Shown piece after piece: positions 16,337 through 25,875 of a stretch of 64,000 nucleotides of DNA. The notes under the pieces were generated by a model. The model was not told where the DNA came from and did no database searches. It saw nothing but the letters and a program-made list of their open reading frames with translations. Source of the DNA: Sutcliffiella horikoshii (GTDB lineage Bacteria; Bacillota; Bacilli; Bacillales; Bacillaceae_I); NCBI RefSeq assembly GCF_008180725.1, contig NZ_VTEV01000002.1, forward strand, positions 554,980 to 618,979, given 5' to 3'. The first letter of the stretch is position 1, and the number at the start of each line of letters is the position of its first letter. Both the position numbers and the translations under genes were made by a program.

Positions 16337-16723
16337 ATGGCGGATTTGACTGAAGGTGAATTTTACTTATTAAAGAAATATAATGCTCTGCTAGAGACGG
16401 TAGAAGAAGCTTTCGACTATTTGAGCGACGATAACCGTAATGCCTCTACACCTGTAACGCGCCAAATGGTGCTGGACAGTTACGAGGCAATCGGTAAAAT
16501 TGCAGAAGCGCACGTGAATCTCGTCCTTCTTTTTGAAAAAAACGAAGAAGCCCTTCAGATTATTGCCCAATTTGGCGACCTGGTAGATGAACTAGAACAA
16601 ATCGGCCATTTCGAACAAAATAACGCTCCTGAAAAAGAAGCATTACAAACCTATATCAAACCAGCATACGAAACCTGGAAAAACCAAATCCAACACCATA
16701 TCCTCCCCTACATCGCCCACTAA
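16337..16723 (+). CDS. Small helical protein of the flagellar cluster, unknown function
   Basis: 128 residues from ATG 16337 (AGGTG six bases upstream); GTG 16328 is a less likely alternative start. It follows fliT by 9 bases and precedes a terminator, so it is the last gene of the fliD-fliS-fliT transcript. It is acidic and helical throughout, with no membrane or signal segment. Size and charge resemble FliT/FlgN-type chaperones, but I recognise no family. The last 60 bases are unusually C-rich. Confidence 0.75.
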   Translation: MADLTEGEFYLLKKYNALLETVEEAFDYLSDDNRNASTPVTRQMVLDSYEAIGKIAEAHVNLVLLFEKNEEALQIIAQFGDLVDELEQIGHFEQNNAPEKEALQTYIKPAYETWKNQIQHHILPYIAH

Positions 16724-16757
16724 CCTTCCAAGAAAATTTATTTTGGAGGGTTTTTAT
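16722..16757 (+). terminator. Terminator of the fliD-fliS-fliT transcript
   Basis: AACCTTCCAA pairs with TTGGAGGGTT, followed by a T-rich run. Confidence 0.8.
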
Positions 16758-16800
16758 TATTTCATTTAGTGAAAGGGATTAATAAGTACATGCAAATCCC

Positions 16801-16929
16801 CCTGTTTCCTGCAGTGCAGGGTGTTCGACTCCAGCGGGGGAGAAAAGGTTGGTTGAGACCCCGCAACGAAGTGAGGAGGCTCAAGCACCTTCCCGCGGAA
16901 AGCGAACACCCGGAACGAAAGGAAACAGA
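16801..16929 (-). repeat. GC-rich inverted-end element, copy 2 (reverse orientation)
   Basis: About 129 bp with perfect 8-bp ends CTGTTTCC and GGAAACAG. On the minus strand it carries the family blocks TTCGCTTTCCGCGG, GCTTGAGCCTCCTCACTTCG and GGGGTCTC. It fills the gap between the flagellar terminator and the hpf promoter. Confidence 0.8.
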
Positions 16930-17048
16930 AGTTAAAGAGAATTCTTCAAATTTTCATGAAAGTTTTTTTATCCCCCCGCATATACTTGTTTCACCCCACT
17001 AGAACAAGCCAAACTCACCACTTCACAAATTCTTAACAAATCTTTTAC

Positions 17049-17082
17049 GTTTAGGCAGGAATTCTGTTGGGTATTGTAGAAA
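17049..17082 (+). promoter_or_regulatory. Overlapping sigma-B and sigma-H promoters of hpf
   Basis: Sigma-B: GTTTAG (17049-17054), 14 bases, GGGTAT (17069-17074), against GTTTAA-N12-15-GGGTAT. Sigma-H: GCAGGAATT (17055-17063), 12 bases, GTAGAAA (17076-17082), an exact -35 and 6 of 7 at the -10. Dual control by these two factors is known for B. subtilis yvyD/hpf. The following leader (about 17085-17180) contains further small inverted repeats. Confidence 0.8.
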
Positions 17083-17200
17083 TATGTTTACATAAGCTTC
17101 ACGCAAGCTTAACCTTTCTTTCATCTTAAGAAAGGAAATGTAGGCAGATTGTTTGGACGCATGATAAATCCAAACAGGAACAAAAGGAGGAGTTCGATTT

Positions 17201-17761
17201 ATGAAGTACAACGTACGCGGTGAAAACATTGAGGTAACTCCAGCAATCCGAGATTATGTAGAAAATAAGATCGGAAAGATTGAACGCTATTTTGATTCCA
17301 CAGACAATGCAGAATGCAAAGTGAATCTGAAAGTCTACAACAACCAACAAAAAATTGAAGTGACCATTCCTATGACAGGCCTAGTGTTACGTGCAGAAGA
17401 AAGTCACGATGATCTCTATGCAGCGATAGACCTTGTCGTAGATAAACTAGAGCGACAAATTAGAAAACATAAGACAAAGGTCAACCGTAAACTACGTGAT
17501 ACTGGTTCACCTAAATACTTATTTAACGAAGTGATTGATAACGGCGCACCAGCTAATGTGGCAGTGCAGGATGAAGAAGATGAAGCGGACTTGGTTCGTA
17601 CAAAGCGTTATAACTTAAAGCCGATGGACAGCGAAGAAGCAATCTTGCAGATGAACCTACTCGGCCATAACTTCTTCGTATTTTTAAACGCTGCGACAAA
17701 TGAAACGAATGTCGTGTATAAGCGTAACGATGGGAAATATGGATTGATTGAGTCCTATTAA
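17201..17761 (+). CDS. hpf: Ribosome hibernation promoting factor, long form
   Basis: 186 residues. The N-terminal ribosome-binding domain (MKYNVRGENIEVTPAIRDYV, about 1-100) blocks tRNA and mRNA sites of idle ribosomes. The C-terminal domain (about 130-186: TKRYNLKPMDSEEAILQMNL) dimerises to form 100S particles. Both are present, so this is the long type found in Firmicutes. ATG 17201 follows AAAGGAGGAG. Transcribed alone from stress and transition-phase promoters just upstream, and ended by its own terminator. Confidence 0.97.
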   Translation: MKYNVRGENIEVTPAIRDYVENKIGKIERYFDSTDNAECKVNLKVYNNQQKIEVTIPMTGLVLRAEESHDDLYAAIDLVVDKLERQIRKHKTKVNRKLRDTGSPKYLFNEVIDNGAPANVAVQDEEDEADLVRTKRYNLKPMDSEEAILQMNLLGHNFFVFLNAATNETNVVYKRNDGKYGLIESY

Positions 17762-17780
17762 TAAGTAAATACATTAAATG

Positions 17781-17809
17781 AAAGGGGTCCTATGTGGGCC
17801 TCTTTTTTT
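17781..17809 (+). terminator. Terminator of hpf
   Basis: AAAGGGGTCC pairs with GGGCCTCTTT (with wobble) and is followed by T7. Confidence 0.75.
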
Positions 17810-17937
17810 GTCGTAATTTCTCGGGAAATGATGCAGGTATTTGTCGGAAATTAACTCTTTCTCATTTCCCATTATGATAAACTATCTATAGATAGCAATG
17901 GAGGATATTGGTTCTCTTGGGAATGGGGAGAGAAAGA

Positions 17938-18831
17938 ATGTTATTGAGGAAATTAGTGTCAGGATTGTTTTCAAGTATTATCTTATCGTTAGGGTTATTG
18001 CTCATGAGCTCTTGGAATTCAGAGGAACCAGGGTTAATTATAACTGTTCTGTTTTTCTCCTTATTTGGAAACTACATTTATGGTGTGCCAGTTTCCTTTC
18101 TATCTGAATTTCTTACTAAAAGTCTAACCAAGAGCAGAGTTTATGTTGCAGGGTTTATTTACATGTTTTTTGCTTATTTAACAATGTACATGATAGAAGG
18201 TTTTGCATTTTTTTCGATCATTTGTGCTGTTTTATTCTATTTGATTGATGAGGGAATCAAGGTTGTCAAGGATACACCAACTGACAAAAGTAAAAAGCTT
18301 CAATTCTTAAAATTACTGGTTGTCATTCCGTTTACTGCATTGGCGATTTGGGGCGTGAATGTTCAAACAAGTACTACAACAAGTACTACAACAAGTAATG
18401 ACGAGGAGACAAATACCATTTATTTAATTCCTGAAGGGTATGAGGGATCGTTGGTTGTCTTATATAATGTGCAAAATGAAAAAAGTATTGCAAAGGAGGA
18501 CGAGTTCTTCATGATTCCTCTAAGTGTGGAGAAACTTCCAACATTAAAAAGGACTGATATTGAGGAGTATGCCCTTTTCCAAACATCTAGTGAAAAGAGA
18601 TACGGAATAGTAACCGATAAATATTTCTATGTAAATGAACAAGGAAACAGGTCGGAGATTGAAGCGTCCTGCATTCACCATGAACGTAGTCGAAGTTCGG
18701 ATAATGGAACTGTATACGAGGTATTGCAAGTAACAAATTCGATTTGCGGTCAGGAATTCCAGTTGTCTGGAAAGGAACGGTTTGCCGCGCAGGCAAGAGA
18801 AGTATTAAAGTATTGGGGGCATCATTTTTAA
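17938..18831 (+). CDS. Membrane protein with C-terminal DUF6843-like domain
   Basis: 297 residues from ATG 17938 (GGGGAG seven bases upstream). TTG 17908 and ATG 17923 are possible but have poorer sites. Four hydrophobic segments fill residues 1-120, then one near 130-145, followed by a threonine/serine linker (TSTTTSTTTS) and an extracytoplasmic domain with YLIPEGYEGSLVVLYN and EEYALFQTSSEKRYGIVTDKYFYVN. That pattern is what I know as DUF6843, of unknown role. Two cysteines in the domain (CIHHE and SICG) could form a disulfide. It is not part of the normal hpf-secA neighbourhood in B. subtilis and looks like an insertion. Confidence 0.7.
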   Translation: MLLRKLVSGLFSSIILSLGLLLMSSWNSEEPGLIITVLFFSLFGNYIYGVPVSFLSEFLTKSLTKSRVYVAGFIYMFFAYLTMYMIEGFAFFSIICAVLFYLIDEGIKVVKDTPTDKSKKLQFLKLLVVIPFTALAIWGVNVQTSTTTSTTTSNDEETNTIYLIPEGYEGSLVVLYNVQNEKSIAKEDEFFMIPLSVEKLPTLKRTDIEEYALFQTSSEKRYGIVTDKYFYVNEQGNRSEIEASCIHHERSRSSDNGTVYEVLQVTNSICGQEFQLSGKERFAAQAREVLKYWGHHF

Positions 18832-18836
18832 GAATG

Positions 18837-18868
18837 AAAAAAGCACTGCGCATTTGCAGTGCTTTTTT
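18837..18868. terminator. Bidirectional terminator between convergent genes
   Basis: AAAAAAGCACTGC and GCAGTGCTTTTTT form a perfect stem around GCATTT; A-runs on one side and T-runs on the other serve both strands. Confidence 0.92.
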
Positions 18869-18877
18869 CCATTAATA

Positions 18878-20350
18878 TTAGTCACGTAATAACTGATCTA
18901 CTACAAATTCAGGTACAGAGGCTTCTCCACCTAAAATAGTAAAATTGTTGATGTCGTACTTTTCTACAGCCATCATAGTTGCTTCAGGAGCTTCATCCGG
19001 ATTAACCAACAATAATGGAGATCCAAAGTAGCCTGCTAATACAGAACCAGTTAATGCATCTGCAAAGCCTCTACCGTTTGCAACAAATACGTGCATAGGA
19101 TCCATTTCTAATTCTTCTATAACATTTGCTGCTGTTTCATAACGGTTTGCACCGGAGATACGTGTGTGGTTAGGGAAATCTTTTTCTAGTGATTTACCAA
19201 TTGCAGCGTATCCACCGATTACAAGTGTTTCAGAAGCCTTGCTTAATACTGATTTTGTAGATGCAGGGACTTTGTCCGGAGCAACCAATAGAATCGGAAG
19301 TTCATTCATCGCTGCATAAGGAGCAATGGATAAAGCATCTGGGAAGTTCTTCCCGTTTACCACTACTACTTCGTCATGTTGAGAGCCTAAACGGTCAGCA
19401 ATCTTTTTAGCTGTTTCATAACGATCTGTTCCGCTGATTCTATCAATCTTGATATCTAGTGCTTTAAGTTGGTTTTCTACTTTTTCAGAAACTGCAGCTT
19501 TTCCGCCAAGAATTACTACTTTCTTTGCACCTAAACGAAGGATTTCTTCTTTTGTAGATGCATGTAATGTTTCAGGGCGAGTTAATAGGATAGGTGCATC
19601 CATTGCATAAGCTAACGGGCCGCCAGCAAGTGCATCAGGGAAGTTTAATCCGTTTGCAAGTACTACTGTATCTGCTTCATACCAGCCTGCCATAGAAATT
19701 TGAACAGCTGTTTCGAATCTAGATTGGCCAGACAAACGATCTGCGAATTTAGAACCGTCATGGATAATCATTAATTCTTCATTTTGCTCAAGTTGTTTGA
19801 TCAGTTCTAATGATTTATCGTTTAATGGATTTTCTGTAATGTAAACGACACCTTCTGTTAGGTTTTTCAGTGGAGTGATATCCGTAATATTGTTTCCGGA
19901 AAGGTCCAACCATGCGGATGTCCAACCATTAAAGATAGAGATGTCAGAAATGTTATTATATCCAAGCGATAAGAAAGAGTCCTTTAAACCGCTAAGAGGT
20001 TTGATGTTAGAAATGTTATTATTGGAAAGCTCAAGGTATTCAATTTGAGTCAAGTTGGTTAATGGAGTTAAATCCGAGATATTGTTGCTATCCAATAATA
20101 CTGTATTAAGGTTTGTACCGTAAGTCTCTAAACCTTGTAAACTAGTAATTCCATATTCAGAACCATATAAACCCATAAATTCATCGAAACTGTTCTCATC
20201 TAGCTCGTCCACTTCAAGACTGTCCATTACAGCTTGTTCAAGATTTGCATCTTTAAAGAAAGAGCCAGATGCATTTGCAACAGGAGTAGCAAGTGACGAT
20301 AGCACAAAAATAAAGGCCAGGGCAACCACAAAAAATTTACTTTTCAACAC
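18878..20350 (-). CDS. Secreted leucine-rich-repeat protein with three cell-wall-binding repeats
   Basis: 490 residues. A signal peptide (MLKSKFFVVALAFIFVLSSL ... ANASG) is followed by about four leucine-rich repeats of internalin type (NNISDLTPLTNLTQIEYLEL and similar, residues about 70-170). Then come three CWB2/PF04122 repeats, each opening with RLSGQSRFETA, RISGTDRYETA or RISGANRYETA. CWB2 repeats anchor proteins to the wall by binding anionic polymer in clostridia; LRRs usually bind proteins. GTG 20350 is eight bases after GGAGG, so the longer ATG frame (20374) is not used. It lies opposite to secA and is absent from this place in B. subtilis. Function is probably surface adhesion or a wall role, unproven. 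Confidence 0.88.
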   Translation of the reverse strand: MLKSKFFVVALAFIFVLSSLATPVANASGSFFKDANLEQAVMDSLEVDELDENSFDEFMGLYGSEYGITSLQGLETYGTNLNTVLLDSNNISDLTPLTNLTQIEYLELSNNNISNIKPLSGLKDSFLSLGYNNISDISIFNGWTSAWLDLSGNNITDITPLKNLTEGVVYITENPLNDKSLELIKQLEQNEELMIIHDGSKFADRLSGQSRFETAVQISMAGWYEADTVVLANGLNFPDALAGGPLAYAMDAPILLTRPETLHASTKEEILRLGAKKVVILGGKAAVSEKVENQLKALDIKIDRISGTDRYETAKKIADRLGSQHDEVVVVNGKNFPDALSIAPYAAMNELPILLVAPDKVPASTKSVLSKASETLVIGGYAAIGKSLEKDFPNHTRISGANRYETAANVIEELEMDPMHVFVANGRGFADALTGSVLAGYFGSPLLLVNPDEAPEATMMAVEKYDINNFTILGGEASVPEFVVDQLLRD

Positions 20351-20596
20351 GCTTTGTTCCTCCGATTTTGTCAAATATTTTTGTTGTGACAGAATGATTA
20401 TAGGGCCATTTTACTGAAAATGGAATACCCGTTAGCGAAAAATATATTTGTTGTTTCGACAGAAATCTGCTTGACAAATTTCGAGAAACGTAAACCGTGG
20501 AAGCAAATCTGGTAATAAGTTGTACCCACCCCCAATAAGTGTTAAAATTTATATATTATTTAGGCTATAAGACTATAGTTACAGAGGAGCGTTTGT

Positions 20597-23107
20597 ATGC
20601 TTGGTTTATTGAATAAAGTGTTTGATATGAATAAGCGTCAATTGAAGCGTCTGGAGAAGATGGCAGATCAGATAGATTCCCTAAGTGCCGATGTGGCGAG
20701 GCTTACGGATGATCAATTAAAAGAGAAGACGGCTGAATTCCAAAGTCGTTATCAAAAAGGTGAGAAGCTAGAGGACATGCTGGTAGAAGCATTTGCGGTT
20801 GTTCGTGAGGCTTCCAAACGCGTACTCGGACTTTATCCTTATAAAGTGCAGCTTATGGGTGGTGTTTCCTTACATGAAGGAAACATTTCCGAGATGAAAA
20901 CAGGGGAAGGTAAAACGTTAACGGCAACTATGCCAGTTTACCTGAACGCTATTACAGGAAAAGGCGTGCACGTTGTTACAGTCAATGAATACTTGGCAAG
21001 CCGTGACGCGACGGAAATGGGGCAGCTGTATGAGTTCCTTGGCCTTACTGTCGGGTTGAACCTGAACGGACTGTCTCGTGATGAAAAGATTGAAGCTTAT
21101 AAAGCGGATATCACATACGGTACAAACAATGAGTTCGGATTTGATTATCTTCGTGACAACATGGTGTTGTACAAAGAGCAAATGGTACAACGTCCGCTTC
21201 ACTTTGCCGTAATTGATGAAGTTGACTCCATTTTAATTGATGAAGCGCGTACGCCATTGATTATTTCTGGTAGTGCCCAAAAGTCTGCAGCATTGTACAT
21301 TCAAGCAAACGCGTTTGCTCGTACATTAGTGAAGGATGTCGATTACACATATGATGTGAAAACAAAGGGCGTGCAGTTAACAGAGGACGGTATTACGAAG
21401 GCGGAGAAAGCGTTCGGGATCGAAAATCTTTTCGACATCGCTAATGTTACCTTGAACCATCATATCAACCAAGCATTGAAGGCACATGTAACGATGCATC
21501 ATGATGTGGATTATGTGGTGCAGGAAGGCGAAGTTGTCATCGTTGACCAATTTACAGGTCGTTTGATGAAAGGCCGCCGCTATTCCGATGGACTTCACCA
21601 AGCAATTGAGGCAAAAGAAGGCTTGGATATCCAAAACGAAAGCATGACACTTGCGACAGTTACATTCCAGAACTACTTCCGTATGTACGAAAAGCTTGCC
21701 GGGATGACTGGTACAGCGAAAACAGAGGAAGAGGAGTTCCGAAATATCTATAATATGAGCGTTATTGCGATTCCGACGAACAAGGACATTGTACGTGATG
21801 ACCGTGCCGATCTTATTTTTAAAACGATTGAAGGCAAGTTCAATGCGGTGGCGGATGATATCGCTGAGCGTCATAAAAATGGACAGCCTGTGCTTGTTGG
21901 TACGGTTGCCATCGAAACGTCAGAAGTTATCTCTAAACTTTTAACGAAGCGCGGAATCAAGCATGATGTATTGAATGCAAAAAACCATGCGCGTGAAGCG
22001 GATATTATCCTTGGTGCTGGTCAAAAGGGTTCTGTAACGATCGCGACGAACATGGCAGGTCGTGGTACGGACATCAAGCTTGGTGAAGGTGTGACAGAGG
22101 TTGGCGGTCTTGCTGTCATCGGAACAGAGCGTCATGAATCTCGCCGTATTGATAACCAGCTTCGTGGACGTTCTGGACGTCAAGGAGACCCTGGTGTGAC
22201 ACAATTCTACCTTTCCATGGAAGATGAATTGATGCGCCGCTTTGGTTCTGACAACATGAAAACGATGATGGAGCGTTTGGGTATGGATGATACCCAACCG
22301 ATCCAAAGTAAAATGGTTTCCCGTGCTGTGGAATCAGCGCAGAAACGTGTAGAGGGTAACAACTTTGATGCACGTAAGCAGCTTCTGCAATATGATGATG
22401 TTCTTCGTCAACAGCGTGAAGTTATTTACAAGCAGCGTTTTGAAGTGTTGGATTCTGAAAACTTACGAGAAGTGGTTGAAAGAATGCTTGTTTCTGCAAT
22501 TGAGCGTCAAGTAGGACTCTATACTCCGAAAGAAGAAGTTCCAGAGGATTGGAACCTGCAGGGAATCGTTGACTATGTAGATGCAAACCTTTTAGAAGAA
22601 GGTGCAGTTACATTAAATGATCTACGCGGTAAAGAACCGGAGGAAATGTCCGAGCTAATCATCGAGAAAGTGAAAGCTCGCTATGATGAAAAAGAGCAGG
22701 AGCTTACTCCGGAACAAATGCGTGAGTTCGAGAAAGTTATCGTTCTTCGTGCCGTGGACAGCAAGTGGATGGATCACATTGATGCAATGGATCAGCTGCG
22801 TCAAGGTATTCACCTGCGTGCATACGGTCAGATTGATCCGCTTCGTGAGTATCAGTTCGAAGGATTTGCTATGTTTGAAAACATGATTGCTTCCATCGAA
22901 GAAGATGTAGCCAAGTATGTCATGAAGGCGCAAATCCGTAACAACCTGCAACGTGAAGAAGTGGCAAAAGGCCAAGCAGTTGTTCCAAAAGAGGGTAGCG
23001 GAGAGCCTCCAAAGAAAAAACCAGTAAAAAAAGTAATGGACGTTGGCCGTAATGATGCTTGCATCTGCGGAAGCGGAAAGAAATATAAAAACTGCTGCGG
23101 TAACTAA
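20597..23107 (+). CDS. secA: Preprotein translocase ATPase SecA
   Basis: 836 residues, normal for Bacillus SecA (841). Motor that pushes preproteins through SecYEG. Walker A is in [10 protein letters not shown], Walker B is [17 protein letters not shown], the second nucleotide domain has [13 protein letters not shown] and [11 protein letters not shown], and the C-terminal zinc site is [14 protein letters not shown], which binds SecB or ribosome in other species. ATG 20597 follows AGAGGAG. The about 250-bp upstream region is shared with the divergent surface-protein gene. Confidence 0.98.
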   Translation: MLGLLNKVFDMNKRQLKRLEKMADQIDSLSADVARLTDDQLKEKTAEFQSRYQKGEKLEDMLVEAFAVVREASKRVLGLYPYKVQLMGGVSLHEGNISEMKTGEGKTLTATMPVYLNAITGKGVHVVTVNEYLASRDATEMGQLYEFLGLTVGLNLNGLSRDEKIEAYKADITYGTNNEFGFDYLRDNMVLYKEQMVQRPLHFAVIDEVDSILIDEARTPLIISGSAQKSAALYIQANAFARTLVKDVDYTYDVKTKGVQLTEDGITKAEKAFGIENLFDIANVTLNHHINQALKAHVTMHHDVDYVVQEGEVVIVDQFTGRLMKGRRYSDGLHQAIEAKEGLDIQNESMTLATVTFQNYFRMYEKLAGMTGTAKTEEEEFRNIYNMSVIAIPTNKDIVRDDRADLIFKTIEGKFNAVADDIAERHKNGQPVLVGTVAIETSEVISKLLTKRGIKHDVLNAKNHAREADIILGAGQKGSVTIATNMAGRGTDIKLGEGVTEVGGLAVIGTERHESRRIDNQLRGRSGRQGDPGVTQFYLSMEDELMRRFGSDNMKTMMERLGMDDTQPIQSKMVSRAVESAQKRVEGNNFDARKQLLQYDDVLRQQREVIYKQRFEVLDSENLREVVERMLVSAIERQVGLYTPKEEVPEDWNLQGIVDYVDANLLEEGAVTLNDLRGKEPEEMSELIIEKVKARYDEKEQELTPEQMREFEKVIVLRAVDSKWMDHIDAMDQLRQGIHLRAYGQIDPLREYQFEGFAMFENMIASIEEDVAKYVMKAQIRNNLQREEVAKGQAVVPKEGSGEPPKKKPVKKVMDVGRNDACICGSGKKYKNCCGN

Positions 23108-23121
23108 TGGCAGTTTTGGGG

Positions 23122-23150
23122 AGAGTGGGGCTTATCTGGCCTCACTTTTT
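23122..23150 (+). terminator. Probable terminator of secA
   Basis: GAGTGGGGC and GGCCTCACT pair with wobble and are followed by T5. Confidence 0.55.
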
Positions 23151-23180
23151 CCATGTTTAAAGAGCACCTGGATCTCTTGT

Positions 23181-23287
23181 GAAATAGCTTTTTTTAAACC
23201 AACGTTTGAATAAGTGAAAATGGAAATGCAGGCATCCCAATGGGTCCGGCTGTTCCGTTCGGAATTAACTTTTGAAATTGCTATTGT
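23181..23287. repeat. 107-bp element with short inverted ends, copy 1
   Basis: Begins GAAATAGC and ends GCTATT. It shares with the second copy the blocks TTTTAAACCAACGTTTGAATAA, CCCAATGGGTC and ATTAACTTTTGAAA (shown here within the 20-base limit only in part elsewhere). Confidence 0.75.
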
Positions 23288-23332
23288 AAAATAGGTCGCT
23301 ATTTGGAGGTTTTTTAGTGTTTTTATTACACT

Positions 23333-23437
23333 GAAATAGCTAATTTTAAACCAACGTTTGAATAACCGAAAATAGAAAATGAGGTTTCCCAATGGGTCTA
23401 GCGGTCGTGTTTCGGATTAACTTTTGAAAAAGCTATT
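23333..23437. repeat. 107-bp element with short inverted ends, copy 2
   Basis: Direct copy of the element at 23181. The ends here are a clean 8-bp inverted repeat, AAATAGCT and AGCTATTT. The two copies are 45 bp apart and together fill most of the 501-bp gap before prfB; the rest (23440-23608) shows no gene. Confidence 0.75.
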
Positions 23438-23608
23438 TTGGTAATGTAAATATATTCTTTAGCCAGCTTTCATCACTCCATCTGTTGAACACAATTGCTC
23501 AGGTACTTTTTTATTTGGGTGAAATACGATAATATAGACTATTAGTTGCCCTGTTCGTTTAATAAGGGTTAAAATCCGTGTTAGTGAAAATTTTATGAGG
23601 TGAAATAA

Positions 23609-24707
23609 ATGGAATTAGTAGAGATTCGTCAAGAGTTAGAAAAAATGGCTAAGCGATTAGTCGAGTTTAGGGGGTCTCTTTGACTTAGAGGCCAAAGAAC
23701 GTCGAATTGCTGAGCTTGATAATGAGATGTCCAATCCGGAGTTCTGGAACAACCAGAGTGCAGCGCAGGTCGTCATTAACGAAGCGAACGCATTGAAAGA
23801 GCCTGTGGGACAATTTCATGAGTTGAGTGAGAACTATGAAAATCTGCAACTGACTTATGAATTGGTTAAAGAAGAGCCGGATGCGGAGCTTCAAGCCGAG
23901 CTAGGCAGTGAAGTGAAAGCAGTAGCCGAAGATTTCAACAAGTTTGAACTTCAATTATTGTTGAGCGGTGAGCATGACAAGAACAATGCCATTCTTGAAC
24001 TTCACCCAGGTGCTGGCGGTACCGAGTCACAGGATTGGGGTTCCCTGCTCTTACGTATGTACACTCGTTGGGCGGAACGTAAAGGCTTTAAGGTGGAGAC
24101 GCTTGATTACCTGCCAGGAGACGAAGCGGGAATTAAGAGTGTGACACTACTAATTAAAGGTCACAATGCGTATGGATACTTGAAAGCGGAAAAAGGGGTA
24201 CATCGTCTTGTGCGTATCTCTCCGTTCGATTCTTCTGGCCGCCGTCACACAAGCTTTGTTTCTTGTGAGGTTATGCCGGAGTTTGACGATAACATTGAGA
24301 TTGATATCCGTACGGAAGATTTGAAAATTGATACGTACCGTGCAAGTGGAGCTGGTGGACAGCATATCAATACAACCGATTCCGCGGTTCGTATTACACA
24401 TATTCCGACTAATGTGGTTGTAACGTGTCAAACTGAGCGTTCACAGATTAAAAACCGTGAGCGTGCAATGAAAATGTTGCAAGCTAAGCTTTATCAGAAA
24501 AAGTTGGATGAGCAACAGGCGGAACTGGATGAGATCCGCGGTGAGCAGAAGGATATCGGCTGGGGTTCCCAGATTCGTTCCTATGTGTTCCATCCATACT
24601 CCATGGTAAAAGATCACCGTACCAACACGGAGGTCGGCAATACACAGGCGGTCATGGACGGAGATTTAGATCCGTTTATTGATGCTTATTTGAGATCAAA
24701 ACTATAA
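23609..24707 (+). CDS. prfB: Peptide chain release factor 2, with programmed +1 frameshift
   Basis: RF2, releases chains at UGA and UAA. The first 24 codons (ATG 23609) end at an in-frame TGA (23681-23683) in the context CTT TGA C, with AGGGGG four bases before the slip site. A +1 shift enters the frame GAC TTA GAG and continues to 24707, giving 365 residues. This is the classic autoregulatory frameshift: low RF2 makes the ribosome pause at UGA and slip. The SPF tripeptide that reads UGA lies in [12 protein letters not shown] and the catalytic GGQ in [13 protein letters not shown]. Not a pseudogene. Confidence 0.96.
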
Positions 24708-24720
24708 AAGATAATGTTTG

Positions 24721-24755
24721 CACCTCTGGCCCTATATTGGCTGGAGGTGTTTTTG
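24721..24755 (+). terminator. Terminator of prfB
   Basis: CACCTCTGGCC pairs with GGCTGGAGGTG, followed by T5. Confidence 0.85.
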
Positions 24756-24945
24756 TGTACTTTAAAAATAGTAAGGAAAGTATAGTGGGAAAACTTAAGG
24801 TTAATCTAAAGGAAATGTATGCATTTTGGAAATGCAAGCTCATTAACGCTTTACCACGTTATACCAATGCCATTTACACCCTTATAATAGAGTGCTATAC
24901 TCTTGCTCGTTGTGTGTATTTTAGACAGATTTGGGGGGCTTAAAG

Positions 24946-25815
24946 TTGAGTCGTAAAAATAGAAATGGATATCAAGTGAATCCCGTGTATCAGCGGGTGA
25001 AAGAATATACATATGTGGTGTTGGGGTCTGCGATTGTGGCACTGGCGTTCAACCTGTTCTTACTGCCGAATCAGGTTGCTTCCGGCGGAGTAAGTGGAAT
25101 CAGTACCATATTAAAATCGCTTTTGGACTGGGAACCAGGAATTGTGCAGCTTTGCTTTAACATCCCGCTCTTTTTAGCAGGGGTGATTCTTCTTGGAAAG
25201 CAATTTGGTCTTAAGACGTTAGTCGGTACGATTACTCTGCCGTTAATTGTTCTTTGGACGAGTGAAATTACTCCGGCCACACAGGATCCGTTGCTTGGAT
25301 CATTGTTTGGAGGAATAGGTGTCGGACTTGGGCTTGGGCTGGTTTTCCGTGGTCGTGCTTCTACCGGTGGGACAGACCTTGCCGCACAGATTATCCATAA
25401 ATATACGGGACTGACGCTTGGTGCATGTGTTGCAATGATTGACGGCCTTATTGTTATCTCCGCAGCAGTCGTGTTTGATTTGGAGCTAGGAATGTATGCT
25501 CTTATCGGTCTTTTTGTGACATCCAAGACAATCGACTTTGTTCAAGTTGGCTTAGGGTATTCCAAAATGGCCATCATTATTACCAAGAAGGAAGAGGAAG
25601 TCAAGGGTGCCATATTAACAAAAATCGACCGTGGTGTGACAAAGCTTGCTGCTTACGGAGGCTACACGGAAAACGAATTGTCTGTTTTGATGTGTGTGGT
25701 AGACCAGACAGAATTCACAAAATTGAAACAAGTGGTTCGGACCATTGACCCTTCTGCATTTGTGGTCGTAACCAATGCATCTGAAGTGTTAGGTGAGGGT
25801 TTTAAAAGAGAGTAA
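24946..25815 (+). CDS. yvjA: YitT-family membrane protein (DUF161/DUF2179)
   Basis: 289 residues. Five to six transmembrane segments (about 20-185, including GSAIVALAFNLFLLPNQVAS and the RGRASTGGTDLAAQI loop) are followed by a cytosolic DUF2179 domain (about 205-285). The family is common in Firmicutes in several copies; its transported substrate, if any, is unknown. TTG 24946 is the best start, with GGGGGG eight bases upstream. It lies between prfB and cccB as in B. subtilis. Confidence 0.88.
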   Translation: MSRKNRNGYQVNPVYQRVKEYTYVVLGSAIVALAFNLFLLPNQVASGGVSGISTILKSLLDWEPGIVQLCFNIPLFLAGVILLGKQFGLKTLVGTITLPLIVLWTSEITPATQDPLLGSLFGGIGVGLGLGLVFRGRASTGGTDLAAQIIHKYTGLTLGACVAMIDGLIVISAAVVFDLELGMYALIGLFVTSKTIDFVQVGLGYSKMAIIITKKEEEVKGAILTKIDRGVTKLAAYGGYTENELSVLMCVVDQTEFTKLKQVVRTIDPSAFVVVTNASEVLGEGFKRE

Positions 25816-25875
25816 ATAGGATATAATAAAAGCAATCTTGGTAATTATTACATCTCAAAATTGGGGGACCTACCT

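Noticed and set aside
16769..17002. Plus-strand small gene between the flagellar cluster and hpf
   Set aside because: It reads through GC-rich element copy 2 and has no match to any family pattern.
23609..23683. prfB as a pseudogene or short ORF because of the early TGA
   Set aside because: The CTT TGA C slip site with AGGGGG upstream is the conserved programmed +1 frameshift of RF2 genes.
24737..24943. Small plus-strand gene between prfB and the YitT gene
   Set aside because: It begins within the prfB terminator and has no ribosome site or recognisable features; more likely the promoter region of the YitT gene.
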